The position numbers and the translations under genes were made by a program. 64,000 nucleotides of DNA, from contig JANATF010000006.1 in the NCBI GenBank assembly GCA_029449245.1, positions 2,170,001 through 2,234,000 on the forward strand. The letters are read 5' to 3'. The notes below the pieces were generated by a model. The model did not search any database. It was given only the letters and a program-made list of their open reading frames with translations, and was not told the origin of the DNA. The stretch comes from Mortierella alpina. Lineage: Eukaryota; Mortierellomycota; Mortierellomycetes; Mortierellales; Mortierellaceae. Position 1 is the first letter of the stretch. Each line of letters begins with the position of its first letter. This document shows positions 46,101 through 57,906 of this stretch, piece by piece.

Positions 46101-47719
46101 CCAGTCTAAGGATCGAGCAGGCGCCGCAGGGTCCAGACACGGATTTGGTGCAGAGGATTGAGGCCATGGCAACAAAAGCGTATTTCGACAGCATTCGCGA
46201 GGACGCAGCCAAGGGAGAGCTTGGCAAGTGGATTCCAAGCATCTTGACTTCGATCCGCATGCAGTTGCTGGATATGGTACCACCAGGGTCGGCCACAGCG
46301 CATCGCGTGGCAGAGGCATTTGATCTCGAGTTTGTGCAACAGCAGGTGGATCGCAAGGTCTATGATGTCAAAGCGGCTCTGGAGGGCGTACTCGATATCA
46401 TGAGCAAGTTGTGCGCACCCATTCGTGATGTTTCCATTCGACAGCTTCAGGAAGACTTGCAGCAAGTCTCTCAGCACCCGTTCCAGACGGAGCAAGGGAC
46501 ATCGTCGTCGAATACGCCAACACCGAAATACACGGCCACGTCTGTAAGCCCCAAGGATCTGGTCAGCGTCCTTCAGGGCATCTTGGAACTCTTGGAGCAA
46601 ATGCTGATGGACATGGCCAACTTCCGGTTGATCGCCGCGAGACCCAAGTTGGAGCAGCAAGCGATCCCTTACGAGCAGGATGCCTTCAAAACCATGCTTG
46701 CAGATGGAGAGATGTCGCTCGAGGCGACCACCACTTGGCTCCAGACGTCTGCCACACGTTTTCTCAGCTCAAAATCCACATCTCCACCGTCCTCCCCCTC
46801 GGAAAGCGCGACCTCGTCTTCATCTCCTGGTTCTGGATCTCCAGATTCTGGATCACCCGGGTCAGCGTCGGCCAAGCACGGAAACAGGCATTACGAAGTC
46901 TTTGCCAACGCAGTGCTTGACCTGTTGTTTTCCAAGAAGGCAGTCGAGACCCTTGGCAAGAACGAGTTCCCAGAGACGTTTGAGCTGGACAGGATGCGAT
47001 TGACGCGGTATCAGAATGAGATCCAGGCATTGCTCCTGGTGGCAGTGATGATGAACATGGCGTTTAACAGCGCACCACTAGTCAAGACGGGCGAATGGTC
47101 CGAGGAACTTAAGTCGACTCTGTTCAAGTTGATGGAGCTGTCTGGAACCACCAAGGGTCAGTTTGCGGATGCGATCATTGAAGCCAAAGAGAAGGCTCTA
47201 CTTGTAGCGGCTCGGTCTGGATCATCGTCATCGCCCTCAGCGTCGAGTTCAAATCCTTCCTCACCCACACTCGCGTCCTCTGTCTCGGCCTCGCAGCTGC
47301 TCCTGACCGAGGACAAGAAGCGGTCTCTACACACCAGTATTGCCAAGGCTGTGTCGTTCGACAGTCCACTGTACAGTGTCATTGCGCAACGCGTCCGGAA
47401 GGTTCTGGAGAGATACCTCATCTCGACATCCGCAAGTGGAGGAATGCCTGATCGGGCGGCGTTGAATAAGATCGGTCTGGGGTTCTTGGAGGGTGAGCTG
47501 GAGGTGATTGCGAAGCCGATTCGATTCCTGGTCAAGTATAATGCCAAGGTGTACCAGCAATGGTACGACCCTATTCTGGTCAAAGCTTTAGCGCGAGCGT
47601 CCGAGACTCTCTCCAAGGCCTCAACAGAGGCTCCACCAGCACCAGCACCAGCACCAGCACCAACATCAGCATCCTCATCATCATCATCATCGTCTTCATC
47701 ATCAAGCGACTCTGCATAA
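43143..47719 (+). CDS. TCP11/SOK1-family protein
   Basis: Exons 43143-44693 and 45182-47719, joined in phase 0; 1362 residues. The T-complex-11 family includes yeast SOK1, a suppressor of cAMP-kinase loss (family knowledge). The molecular activity is unknown. Exon 1 gives a disordered basic N-terminus, a charged helix (LDPEQRRRQMWELEQRLLEKT-like) and RVLLSMYMVLAHPNQI. Exon 2 carries the TCP11 core: LLDMVPPGSATAHRVAEAFD, EGVLDIMSKLCAPIRD, LLEQMLMDMANFRL and EQQAIPYEQDAFKTML, ending in Ala-Pro and poly-Ser. The 488-nt intron contains a long CT-rich tract and then ATGAACTCTCTCGAC at 45125, in frame with exon 2. So a short form, or even a separate gene (846+ residues) with exon 1 ending at 44702, remains possible. 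The acceptor at 45180-45181 is inferred from phase. Confidence 0.78.
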
Positions 47720-47980
47720 AATCATGGTGCATGGAAATAAAAAAAATACATTATACAAATTATGTAGTGGTACACGCATTAGAATGAGAAGGAAAGAGGA
47801 AAGAGCAAGAACGCAAGCGAAAATGAAGAAACGAAACGAAACGAAAAGAAGATGCTTCTAGTGAATGGGGAACATTGGGCATGTAAAAGGATAGAAAGTA
47901 AGAGCAAAAGAACGAACAGAAAAAAAAATAATGAGAAAAGTGCAAGGGGGGAGAAAATGAGAGATATGTGTCCAAGGGAT

Positions 47981-50900
47981 CTACAGATAGATCTCTTTGA
48001 CGTCCTTGGCTCCAAAGCTCTCGCGGCAAGTGGGGCACTTTCGCTGCCGGAATTCCATCTGGTTATCCATGCAGCTCTTGCAGAACACATGCATACAGCG
48101 CAGAATGACATGCGACTTGAAGTTGAGATCGCAGGCAGGACACTTGAGTAGCTTCAGGTACCGCGCTGCCTGCTTGGCGGCCTCTGAGTGCTCGCCCGAT
48201 GAAGCAGATTCTAGCTTGGCATTCTCTTCAATCCGGCGCTTCATCGAATCGGTCTCCTCCAGAAGCCGTCTACGCGCATGGGCCTCATTTTCATATGCCT
48301 CTGTCCGCTCCTTGAGTAGGTTCTGCAACTCGATTAGTCGCTCCTCCTGGCGGGCATGCTTGTCCTTGAAACCGGCATTCTGCTGAGTGTATTCCTGCAG
48401 CTTGGTCTTATGCAGCGCCACGCTGCTGTTGAGAAGTGTCTGCTCTCTCTCAAGCGTTGCCTACACATTCCGAAGGAAGAGCCTTGCACGGTCAGTATTC
48501 CATTTACGCATATTCTCATGCTATCGTTGAGAAAAGGTAAACTAATGTGACGCTGTAATTACCATTTGCATGTTCAGATTCCTTTCACGCTCTTCGAGCT
48601 TTCGAATCTGGTCCAGCTGCATGTCGGACTGCCGCTTCATCACTGCCGTCATATTGGCGCTGGCGTCCTTGGCTCGTATCAACAGATTGCATTTGGATTC
48701 TTGTCGAGTCTTGTCTGATAGCAGCTTGTAGATCAAATCTTCCTTCTGCGCCAGCTCAATGACTTTGCGGGACGTGGCCTCCTCAAGTTGGCCCCACGCT
48801 GTAGCAACGGTGTGAAGCTCGTTCAACAATGGCGCCTGTACTGCTTCATGTGCCTGCACTTTGAGTTCAAGGACCCGGATCGCTTCCTCCTTGGCTTGAA
48901 TGGTCGCTGTGAGTGCCTTGGCAGGATCCTCTTGATTCGATCCCAACAATCCTTCGAAATAGTTCAACTTTGCGGTCAGCTCTTCCACCTGAGTCTTCAG
49001 TCGACACTCCGACAACGTTACATCCTCGAGTTCACGAAGCTGCGACGCTGCCTCCTTCGCCACCGCTAGTTCGCCACTAAGCGTCTCGATTTGTTCTTCT
49101 GACACCCTCAGCTTGTTCTTCAGATCGTCCAAGTAGGATTTATCGCTGGATCCATGAAGGTAAAAGGTAAACGCATCCTTGTCGCCTGTGTTGGCAGCAA
49201 GCATGATTTGCAGCCGCTGAATGTCCGTCGCCAAGGTAGTGATGCGATCCTATATAGAATGAGCACGAAAGAGAGTCAGTATGGCACTCTTCCATTACGG
49301 TCCCATAAAACATATTTCAAATAAACGAAGAGTCGGTGTACCTTTCGAGTGTTGGCAATCTTCCGGATCTCCTGATTCTGCTGCATCTCGTAGTCGTCTT
49401 TTGTGCACCTGGCCTCGTACATCTGTTGGAATCGATCGCGGCTATCGCGCAATCGTGAGATATTACTCTCCAACTTTTTGAGCTCGCCTTCAAGAGCTGC
49501 CCGACGGCTTCTCTCTTCGTTCTCAAGGCTCTCCATGAACTTGCGCCGTCCAAGATGGAGCTCCTCCAGATCCACTCTAAGCTTGGTGGCCTCGCCCCGA
49601 TAGTGCTCAGCGTCGTTGCGTGCATACTGCATCTGAACCAAAAGATTCCTGACAAGCTGTGTATCCTGGGTTCTGTCATCAGGAATATGGTTGAGCTGAA
49701 TACGGAGCTGGTCCATTTCGTTCTTGAGCTGGATTCTCTGGGCTTTCATCTCGTCTAATTCCCCCAATCGGGTCACTGCAAGTTCCCGAAACTGAAGTAG
49801 TTCGTCCCGGGAGGCGTCGTGGACTTCATTCTTGATATCGACAGGACCTGACGATGGCGTGGTTGCATCCGGAGTTCCTACATAGTTCTCGCCAAATATC
49901 TCGCCCGACGTGACTGCAGACACGATGGCACTCTTTTCCCTGTCTATGTTCTTCTCGATCCGGCGCAGCCTCTCTTGAGAGTCGTCCAGACTCTCAGCGG
50001 TCTCCTCCAAGCGGTTTTTGGCCATCTTGAGCTCACTTTTCAGTCTCAACACTTGATCTGTGAATCCGTGGCACTTGGCTTGCAGCTGGTCAATATCTGT
50101 CTGTCCCTTTTTGTACATGGCGGCGATTTTTTCGTGCTCCTCCGTCAGCATCTGTACAGCCATACTCTCTTTTGTTACAGAATCTGTATGAAGTGGAAAA
50201 AAAAGCAATTAGAAAATCTTGCCGTCAAAAAAGAATAGAATGGACCATTAGCACAATGACAGGTGGCCACCTGCGTCAAATTATGGATACATACCTGAAC
50301 TGCTAAAGGATGTCCAGAATGTATCCCGCTTCTCTGACCACTCTTCTATGATCCGAAGCAATCTCAGCACAATCTCCTTGGTATACCCTGACCGTGCTTC
50401 CACTGCAGGCTTTAAGGCGTCCATGGCCAGTTCACTAATGTCGTGATGCCGCATCTCTCCATTAGAGCTATCCGTTAAAAACGCCGCAAAGCTCGTGCCG
50501 TCTGTTACGATATTCGGATAGATGAGAGTAAAAGATAAACGAAAGTCGGTCAGCATACGAGAAAAGGCTCCGTGGGGAAGAGAGCGACCGCGTATCACAC
50601 ATTCGTACCTTCCAACACCATATCCTTGGGTTCCACGTTGATATTGACTCTTGACATGATCAACTGTAGATCTTGGAGTAGCTATCCGTTACAACAATTA
50701 AGGAAAGAGGCGTAAGAGACTTGTCCGAAACCCTTGTCACAAGCACAATGCTTATTCAGCAAAATGCACGGTCTTGTTCAAGTACCTTGTTCCAGTAGAC
50801 GTCGATCGTGCTCAGGTGTGCTTCATAATCGACTTGCTTTTCATGGAGTCGTGTGATCCGTTCCTGTGCCCGAGCATGCTCCCGCTTATATTCTTGCATT

Positions 50901-51519
50901 TGTCGCCATATGGCTTCCTTTTGAAAACTAAGCATGACTTCCTTAAATCACAACAAACACGCGAAATGAAAGAGTAAACAGCACACGTTAGGTTGCTATT
51001 CATTTAGTCTGCTTGCCTCAGCTCAAAGAAAAAATAATGAAAGAGTGATATAAACAAATGAGCCTGCCCGCCCGCCAGCCTGAGTCGGCTAATTTGCATA
51101 TACTCTTTCGGCCAGCGCCCACTGAAACTCCCATGAAAGACAAAGAGCGGTATTCTAGTGGTGAGCGCAGGTGCATCCATGGATTCCTTTTTTTCGAACC
51201 GCGGAAAAAGCAGGCTGAAGGCTGCAAAATTCAGCAAGTCCTTTTGGTCCTACTCAATGCCGGTAACACAAGATGCACGAACGAACGGAAGTGCTGCATC
51301 GCAATATATCCATACCTCTGTCGCTGACATGGGCTCCGAGGATTCTTGGATGTGGCTGTTGCGAAGGGGACTCATACTGCTGTCGCTGATTGCGCGGAGC
51401 TTCTTGGTGGGTAGAGCGCTGAAGCCAGCGCTGCTATCCGCAACCGAGGAGACCACCTGAGCAGACATCCCAGCGGCTTCGTCGGTAAGCTTTCGCTTAC
51501 GGATGCTTCTGTCTTCCAT
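47981..51519 (-). CDS. BRE1: E3 ubiquitin ligase BRE1 (histone H2B ubiquitination)
   Basis: Seven exons right to left: 51316-51519, 50786-50941, 50609-50681, 50295-50501, 49342-50183, 48563-49249 and 47981-48460; 882 residues. With RAD6, BRE1 monoubiquitinates histone H2B during transcription. The start MEDRSIRKRKLTDEAAG is typical; the frame is open further upstream but not protein-like. Most of the protein is coiled coil (KKGQTDIDQL, ERRFMESLENEERSRR-like stretches). The C-terminal C3HC4 RING reads CPACDLNFKSHVILRCMHVF then CKSC and CPTCRESFGAKDVKEIYL, the BRE1-specific ending. All exon phases close. Convergent with TCP11 (261 bp between stops) and divergent from MTD1. Confidence 0.95.
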
Positions 51520-52623
51520 AGAAGCGGCGACTCGGAGATCCTTCGAAGGGCTTATGATGGAAAAACGACCGACTTTGCGTTGGGGAGAAAGTGGGAGTGG
51601 AGGATGTCTGGATAGTGATGATTCCTTTCGACGCACAGAAGGTCCTGTGGTGGAAATAGATGAATAAAAAAGGTGGACGCGAGAAGGGAGGCAGATTGGC
51701 GGAGAGTCTATAATGGAGCGACAAAACAAGAGTCTGATCAGTAGCTGCAATGTGCCTGGTACCAAAACGACAGGCAGTGGCAGTCGTCAAGGCAAAGGCA
51801 AAGGCGGGCTCGTTGGCAAGCTCGACGGCTCTTCGATAATCATGACAAGCGCAAGCTAGATCTACCTTTGATGCGGACGGGTATGTGAGTGTAATGGGAT
51901 ATGGATGGGAGTCGGGGTGATGCCACGTTGGATCGGGAGAGCGGTCCAAGGGCGATCAAGGCGGGCGGTAGAGTGCGTGGAGAGGTGGATGCAGATAAGC
52001 AGAGCGAGCGCATGCGAAGCGCAGAGTTGTGTGTTGTTGCTGGAGAGGGGGTGCACCAGCGATAATGATTCCCGGTGACGTGTCTTTTTTTTTTTTTTTT
52101 TTTTTTTTTTGGCTTGAACTTTGATCTGGAAGGCACTGAAGCTGTCGTGCGAGTGTGCAAATTGAAGCTTGCATCCAACACGTGTGAAGTCGGGTGCATT
52201 GTTGCCGACACTCTCAAAGGAACCAAGCGATTCTGCGATGTGGTTCTGCACTCACTCTGGAGTCTAGCAGGGGGCGTTGTAAAAAGCCCACGGCTCTTAG
52301 AGCGGCGTACAGTGCAGAGACGCCTGTTCGGACGCACTTCCAGAAGCAGCGAAATCTCTTCTCCGACGCTCCAATTGATAAGGGTGAAGGGGAGTTTGTA
52401 AGGGCAACGCTGAGGGTACGCTGACCGAAAAGGATATTCGGCTGAGAAAAATTTGCGGGGAAAGTTGGGCTGCCTGCACGGACGGGCCAGAGTGGCAACC
52501 ACGCCAAACAATAGGGCCTACATATATGTGAGATCTGATCGCTTTTGTTTCCGCTCTTTTGCTCTCCATCGAACCACTCCTCGCCCACTCCCCACTCTCC
52601 CCATCCCAACTCCATTCCTCACA
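51520..52623. promoter_or_regulatory. divergent region BRE1 / MTD1 with T26 run
   Basis: 1.1 kb between divergent starts, holding both promoters. The notable element is an uninterrupted run of 26 T at 52085-52110, a likely nucleosome-excluding poly(dA:dT) tract. No gene recognised. Confidence 0.5.
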
Positions 52624-53959
52624 ATGTCCTGCAAGGTTGTTCTCGCTCAAGGCATCTCCGTCTCTTACAGGTGAAAGATCTTGCTCTGCTGTCATTCAAA
52701 GGCTAAATGCTGATTATCCTCGAAGAGGAGGAAGGAAGCTCTATACCTTGAAGCATTCAACCCCACTTACCCCCCTCAGGGTCATCCTCCACCCTTCCAT
52801 TTCACCTTATATTCCACTACCAGAGAGGAGCTCAAGAACACGATCAAGAGCCGCAACATCCGCCCAAAGCTGGTCGGCTTCCTCGCCAACGAGGATCCCG
52901 CCGCTGCAAAGTACTCAGAGTGGACTGCAAAGACCTGTGCCGAGACAGGCGTCGAGTTTGAGCTCAGAACCTGCGCCAGAAACGATCTTGAGGACAAGAT
53001 CATCGAGGCCAACCAGGACACCGGAGTGCACGGAATCATGGTCTACTACCCTGTCTTTGGTGATCGCCAGGTACGGATCGGAAAAGCTGAAGGAAAAAGC
53101 GGGCAAACAGTGGAAAGAATTAAGCATTCTCATACCTTTTTGCTCTTTTTTTTTTGTTTTCGTTTACGGCACTTAGGATCAATATCTGCAAAATGTCGTC
53201 GATGTCAGCAAGGACGTGGAAGGCCTGCACCACAAGTATGTCTACAACATGTACCACAACATCCGCTTCCTTGACGAGGCCAAAACCAAGAAGTGCATTA
53301 TTCCCTGCACACCCTTGGGATTGGTGAAGGTCATGGAGTATGTCGGAGTTTACAACGGCATCCTGCCCCACGGCAACCGCCTGCACGGAAGGGTCGTCAC
53401 TGTCATCAACCGCTCCGAGATTGTCGGTCGCCCCTTGGCCGCTCTTCTCGCCAACGACGGTGCCAAGGTTTACTCGGTTGATATCAATGGCATCCAGGAG
53501 TTCCACCGCGGTGTTGGTCTTCAGCTCAAGAAGCACGAGGTATGATATTTGCCACTGGCAGATAGAAGAGCTCGTCGCTTATTTGTGAGTCACGCTCAAT
53601 GATAGTAGGAGTGCGAAAAAACGACGTGTTAACCCCTGCTGGATTCCTTTTTTTCCCACTCTCGTTCACTTTCACATCAGGTTACCGAGACAAAGTTGAA
53701 GGTTGAGGACGTTCTGCCCCTCTCCGACGTTGTCATTACTGGTGTACCTTCGCCCTCATACAAGGTCCCCTCGAACCTGATCCGCGATGGTGCCGTCTGT
53801 ATCAACTTCTCGACCTTCAAGAACTTTGATGGCGATGAGATCAAGAAGAAGGCTGCCATCTACGTCCCTGCCGTCGGCAAGGTCACTGTCGCCATGCTCG
53901 AGCGCAACCTGGTCCGTCTCTACGACTACCAGAACCAAGACCGCGCCGCCAATGCCTAA
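52624..53959 (+). CDS. MTD1: NAD-dependent methylenetetrahydrofolate dehydrogenase
   Basis: Exons 52624-52670, 52824-53070, 53177-53539 and 53681-53959; 311 residues, close to yeast Mtd1 (about 320). Oxidises 5,10-methylene-THF to methenyl-THF in the cytosol for one-carbon supply. Marks shared with Mtd1: PKLVGFLANEDPAA, YSEWTAKTCAETG, GIMVYYPVFGDRQDQYLQ, KDVEGLHHKYVYNMYHN, the NAD-binding region INRSEIVGRPLAALLANDGA and VYSVDINGIQEF, and VVITGVPSPSYKVPS. It resembles the monofunctional fungal enzyme, not the trifunctional C1-THF synthase. Exon 1 encodes only 15 residues. Confidence 0.95.
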
Positions 53960-54349
53960 ATTGAGCGTAACCTCATCGTTTCCTTGTTCGCCTTCAACCC
54001 CACCACTGCATTTAAAACCTCATATATATATATACATCCCATATACTCAGTACAGAAAATATAGCATATGGCTATATAACACGCCCAAACAGCCTTACGT
54101 TCAGATTGCTTGAGCACAGCCAAGGCTGATCGATTTTCACGCTGACATACACGGGTAATTGAGCGACGCAATATCAACGGCAAAGACTTGTACAGGGAGG
54201 AAAGGTCCATTTATTGCTCATTTGGTTCCTCTGGAACTGAAGTAGCAATGACCCTCCCTTGCATTTCCGCGCCTGCTTTGCCGCTCCGTCTGCATTTTCA
54301 TCCCATTAGCATGTCCTGTAAGCTGGTGTCTGTGGCGTTCTAGCATTTC
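53960..54349. other. convergent intergenic region MTD1/ARPC4
   Basis: 390 bp of 3' flanks, with a TA run near 54023-54035. No gene seen. Confidence 0.5.
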
Positions 54350-55436
54350 TTAGTTAAACTGTTTTCAGGTACGGGTACATGTTAGTTACAAACGTCTCAA
54401 ACCAAAGGTGCCAACATTATCACAAAGGAAGGATCATCGGGCAGAGAGCGGGGCCTTACCTGAGCCAGGTATGATTCCGAAACGATACGCGCACGGGAAT
54501 TAAGACTCAGCTTCATCTCACTGATCTCCTTGTCGACCTCCTCCATGAACTGGATGATAAAGTCGACCAGCTTGTGCTTGTACATCTGCTCCGTGTGTGA
54601 ATTGGTGATCAAGAATGAGATATCATACCCCTAGAAATGAACATGAAAAAAAAGGAAGGCGATAGAAAGACGTCAGCAAAAATGGCTACCAACAAACGGC
54701 CCATGATTTCTTGCCTAGACTGCAACTTTCGAGGGCTAAAGGAAAAGCAGAAAAATGTCCCATATTGTCTCGAGGGTTCATGTTCATTTGGCCCTTACCT
54801 CTATTGGCTTTCTGCGCAAGATCACAAAGCTTTCTGCACGCTGCGTCAAGAAACGCGTAAACTTGTGGGCAAGAATACGTTCAATCTCATCGGCCTGTTT
54901 GATGGCGATACTGACGCGCAGCGAGTTGACAGAGGTCTCGATCAAAACGCGCTCCTTGTCGTTTCTGCTGATAATAAGAGGGTTCAGGAGAACTTCCTTT
55001 GATGCTCTAAACAGGGATAATGAACAACACAGGGGTCGCGGTATAGGTACGTTAGGACAGCTAGGACTCGAGATATGTTCCTGAGAGATAAAAAAAAAAG
55101 CTCCAGTCTTCCTCGCCACAGGCTGATGCATTACCCTGTCTCGACCTCGGGCTTGTTGTGACGCTCAGCAACCTGAGATGAAAAGTTCTCCAGACACATT
55201 GATGCCTTGAGAGTCTGGCGAACAGCATTGAGATAAGGCCGGAGTGTGTTGGACTGTTACGATGGGGTGGCAGAAGGAGGAGCGTAAGTTGTTTGTTAGC
55301 CGTTAGAGAGAGGGCGCGAGTAGAGGAGAGAGAAACAGCGACGAGCGAGACGGAGAGAGAGCCAAAGACGGGTGGTATCGGCGACGTTGCTCCTTCCGTG
55401 TGCGCCATCGACAGACCCTGGCAGGGGACATACCAT
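54350..55436 (-). CDS. ARC19: Arp2/3 complex subunit 4 (ARPC4, p20)
   Basis: Five coding exons right to left: 55434-55436 (the ATG alone), 55135-55253, 54799-55006, 54460-54630 and 54350-54358 (9 nt: F, N, stop); 169 residues against 168 in human. ARPC4 is a core of the Arp2/3 complex that nucleates branched actin. Nearly colinear with animal ARPC4: [53 protein letters not shown]-like [37 protein letters not shown] and [20 protein letters not shown]. The ATG followed directly by donor GTATGT and the nine-base last exon are both needed to complete the conserved ends. Confidence 0.93.
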
Positions 55437-55656
55437 CGTGTGTGATTTTGAGGGGGGTGTTTGATGGGAGCGGTGTAGATGGGGGTCTGAAAGTGATGCG
55501 GGCCAATGCCAGAATAGCCCAGCCAGTCTCAAACGTCACATCATCCACTGGACAGTCACGCTTTGCCGGTGGTAAACAACAGCACTTGGCTTCTTTTTTA
55601 CGTCCTCTTCCCCTTCACCCTCTCTACTCCCCTCCCTTCTCCTCACATCCACCGCA
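55437..55656. promoter_or_regulatory. bidirectional promoter ARPC4 / SR factor
   Basis: 220 bp separate the two divergent start codons, so the promoters must overlap. CT-rich near the SR start (55615-55655). No TATA box is obvious. Confidence 0.55.
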
Positions 55657-57429
55657 ATGGCTCTCTTCCTTGGACGTCTCACACATGAAACTCGCTCCCG
55701 CGACCTGGAGGAGCTCTTCTCCAAGTACGGAAGAGTCACCCGTCTCGACATCAAGCGAGGTAGCCCACTCAACCGCACGCAGTAATCCATTGTTCACTCG
55801 ACCTTGAAGACCAAGTAGCTGACACTGTGCGAATGCGCCCTTCTTTGACCCAGGCACCAACTCCGGATTCGGATTTGTCGAGTACGAGGTAATTCCCCTC
55901 GCGACTGCTAGACTGGTCTCTTGTCGGTTCTAGAGCCGTCCATCCTATCTTCTTGTGCCATATGCTGACACTTGAGTTTTTCTTTCACTGGTGTACATAG
56001 GATCCCCGTGACGCTGAAGAGGCTGTTAGCAAGCTCAACGGCTCTGTTGTGAACGGAAGCGCCATTGTCGTCGAGTTTGCCAAGAACAACGGACGTCGTG
56101 CTGGTGACAACGAGTGCTTCAAGGTACGTGCCGACTCTGCTATTGTTCATTGTAAGCTTATTGATGCAAGGTCTTCAAGTCACTTACCCTTATATTTTTT
56201 TTTCATATTGATAGTGCGGTGGTGATGGTAACGATAGCTGGCAAAAGCGACCAGAAGCTCGACATGCTAAACTAAAGGAGATGCTAACGATTCGCACATA
56301 TTTTCACTCATAGGACACTGGGCTAGGGACTGTCGTGGAGGTGGCCGCGACCGTGAGCGTAGAAGGTACTGTCAACCGCCGATCTTTGATTCCTTGCCCC
56401 TTTTAAGTCACCGCGGTTTGCCGGGTCTATCTGTACCCGATCGGTCTGGAACGTACCACGCCATCATTGCCTGTGCCGCTTGAACAAGGGATTCTGTCAT
56501 GGGCCTGTCTGTTTAATTTCGTGGTGTCGTGTCTGGGTTGACGAGGCTTTTCGGTGAAAGAGAAAGGGCCCCCTGCCTGTCGTGACGACCGTCTGCTATG
56601 TCCAATTCCGCTGTCGCGCGAGTGTCAATGTCGTGTATTCAACCGGAGATGACTGACTCAAGGAATCCAAAGTCGAGCACAGGATAACTTTCAGCGCCAT
56701 CCACCAACTTGCCACTTGGCCAGATCAGGAAGGGGAAACAACTCTGTCAGTCTTGGATGTCGAACATGCCTAGCGATCGGGATGCCGAGCTGAATCTCAG
56801 AGGACATGATCAGGATATCGCATATGGACTCTTCAACCAGATCTCAGTCGCCAGCGGGTGTTCTTTTCTTGTGTGCGCTCTTACCTCAATCGTCGAACTG
56901 TGCAGTCAATGCTGCCGTCATACTCATTTGTATGTGCAAAAAGCGAAAATGGGCAGACTGGCTGAGATGTATCCCTACTTTCTCTACGAGACATTGACCC
57001 TTCTTACAACGTGTTTTAAAGACATTATGTGGATGTGGGCTAACTTAATGTATTTCATCCTTGTCGAATAGATCCCGCTCTCCTCGTCGCCACTCGCGCT
57101 CCCGCTCCCGCTCCCCTCGTCGTGATTATGGCCGTGATCGCTATGAGCGTCGGGACTACGACCGTCGGGACCGCTCTCCTCGTCGTGAGGACCGCCGTGA
57201 GGACCGTCGTGACGTTCGCCGCGACGACCGTCGTGATGATCGCCGTGATGACCGCCGTGGGGATCGTGATGACCGTCGCGAGGATCGTCGTGATGACCGT
57301 GATGATCGCCGTGAGGATCGCGAGGACCGTGGACACGAGGAGCGTGATGAGCCCCGCCGCGAGGAGGCTCGCCGTGAGGAGGATCCCTCCCACTCTCGCT
57401 CTCCTTCCCGCTCCCCTCGTCGCGAATAA
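55657..57429 (+). CDS. SR splicing factor: RRM, CCHC zinc knuckle, RS domain
   Basis: Exons 55657-55759, 55854-55888, 56001-56123, 56215-56227 (13 nt), 56314-56365 and 57072-57429; 227 residues. RRM: RNP2 LFLGRL, RNP1 SGFGFVEY and NGSAIVVEFAKNNGRR. The knuckle CFKCGGDGHWARDC (C-x2-C-x4-H-x4-C) is split over three exons, its middle in the 13-nt microexon. The C-terminal half is an Arg-Ser then Arg-Asp/Glu repeat domain (SRSPRRHSRSRSRSPRRDYG, then many DRRD/DRRED units, ending SRSPSRSPRRE). The layout is that of SRSF7/RSZ-type splicing regulators (nuclear, pre-mRNA). The 706-nt intron 5 is far longer than its neighbours and may serve autoregulation. Confidence 0.92.
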
Positions 57430-57906
57430 GGAGAGGATATCGTTTTTGTGTGTCAGTCTTTATGCAGTCGATCGGAAGCTAGTCTGGTTGCAGGGACGTA
57501 ATTTATGACAAGGAGGCATCTTATATATAGCAAAGGCGTCTCTTTCCTTTTTCATTTTCTTTCAAGGCCTGTGCATGGCCTTCTAGTGGTGCCTGCTCTC
57601 CAGAGCGAATACAAATAATTGCAGGCGATGCAGGTTGTCTATACTTTTCAACAATGCTTTTTTTTTATTGGAGTGAGAGTGGTGTAAGGGTAAACTGAAC
57701 AGACATATTATGAAAAAAAAGTGATACTCCCCGCCGCTTGGTCAAAGGGTGGGAAAAGAAAAGCGGAGGAAGGTTTGAGTGAATGAATAATGAAAGAGAG
57801 CATGCAATTGGAGGGGGTGGGAGTGGATGAGGGAAGGATGGGGGATTGAGTGATGGTTTGTTTTTTTTGTTCCGATATTCAAAAGCAAAGAAAGAAAAAA
57901 ACAACT
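57430..57906. other. convergent intergenic region SR factor / NAP1
   Basis: 477 bp of 3' flanks with A and T runs. No gene seen. Confidence 0.5.

Noticed and set aside
56709-57071. 120-residue open frame in SR intron 5
   Set aside because: No protein character and removed by a phase-correct splice; could at most be an alternative exon.
57130-57420. Tandem DNA repeat array
   Set aside because: It is the coding sequence of the Arg-Asp/Ser repeat domain of the SR factor, conserved in frame.
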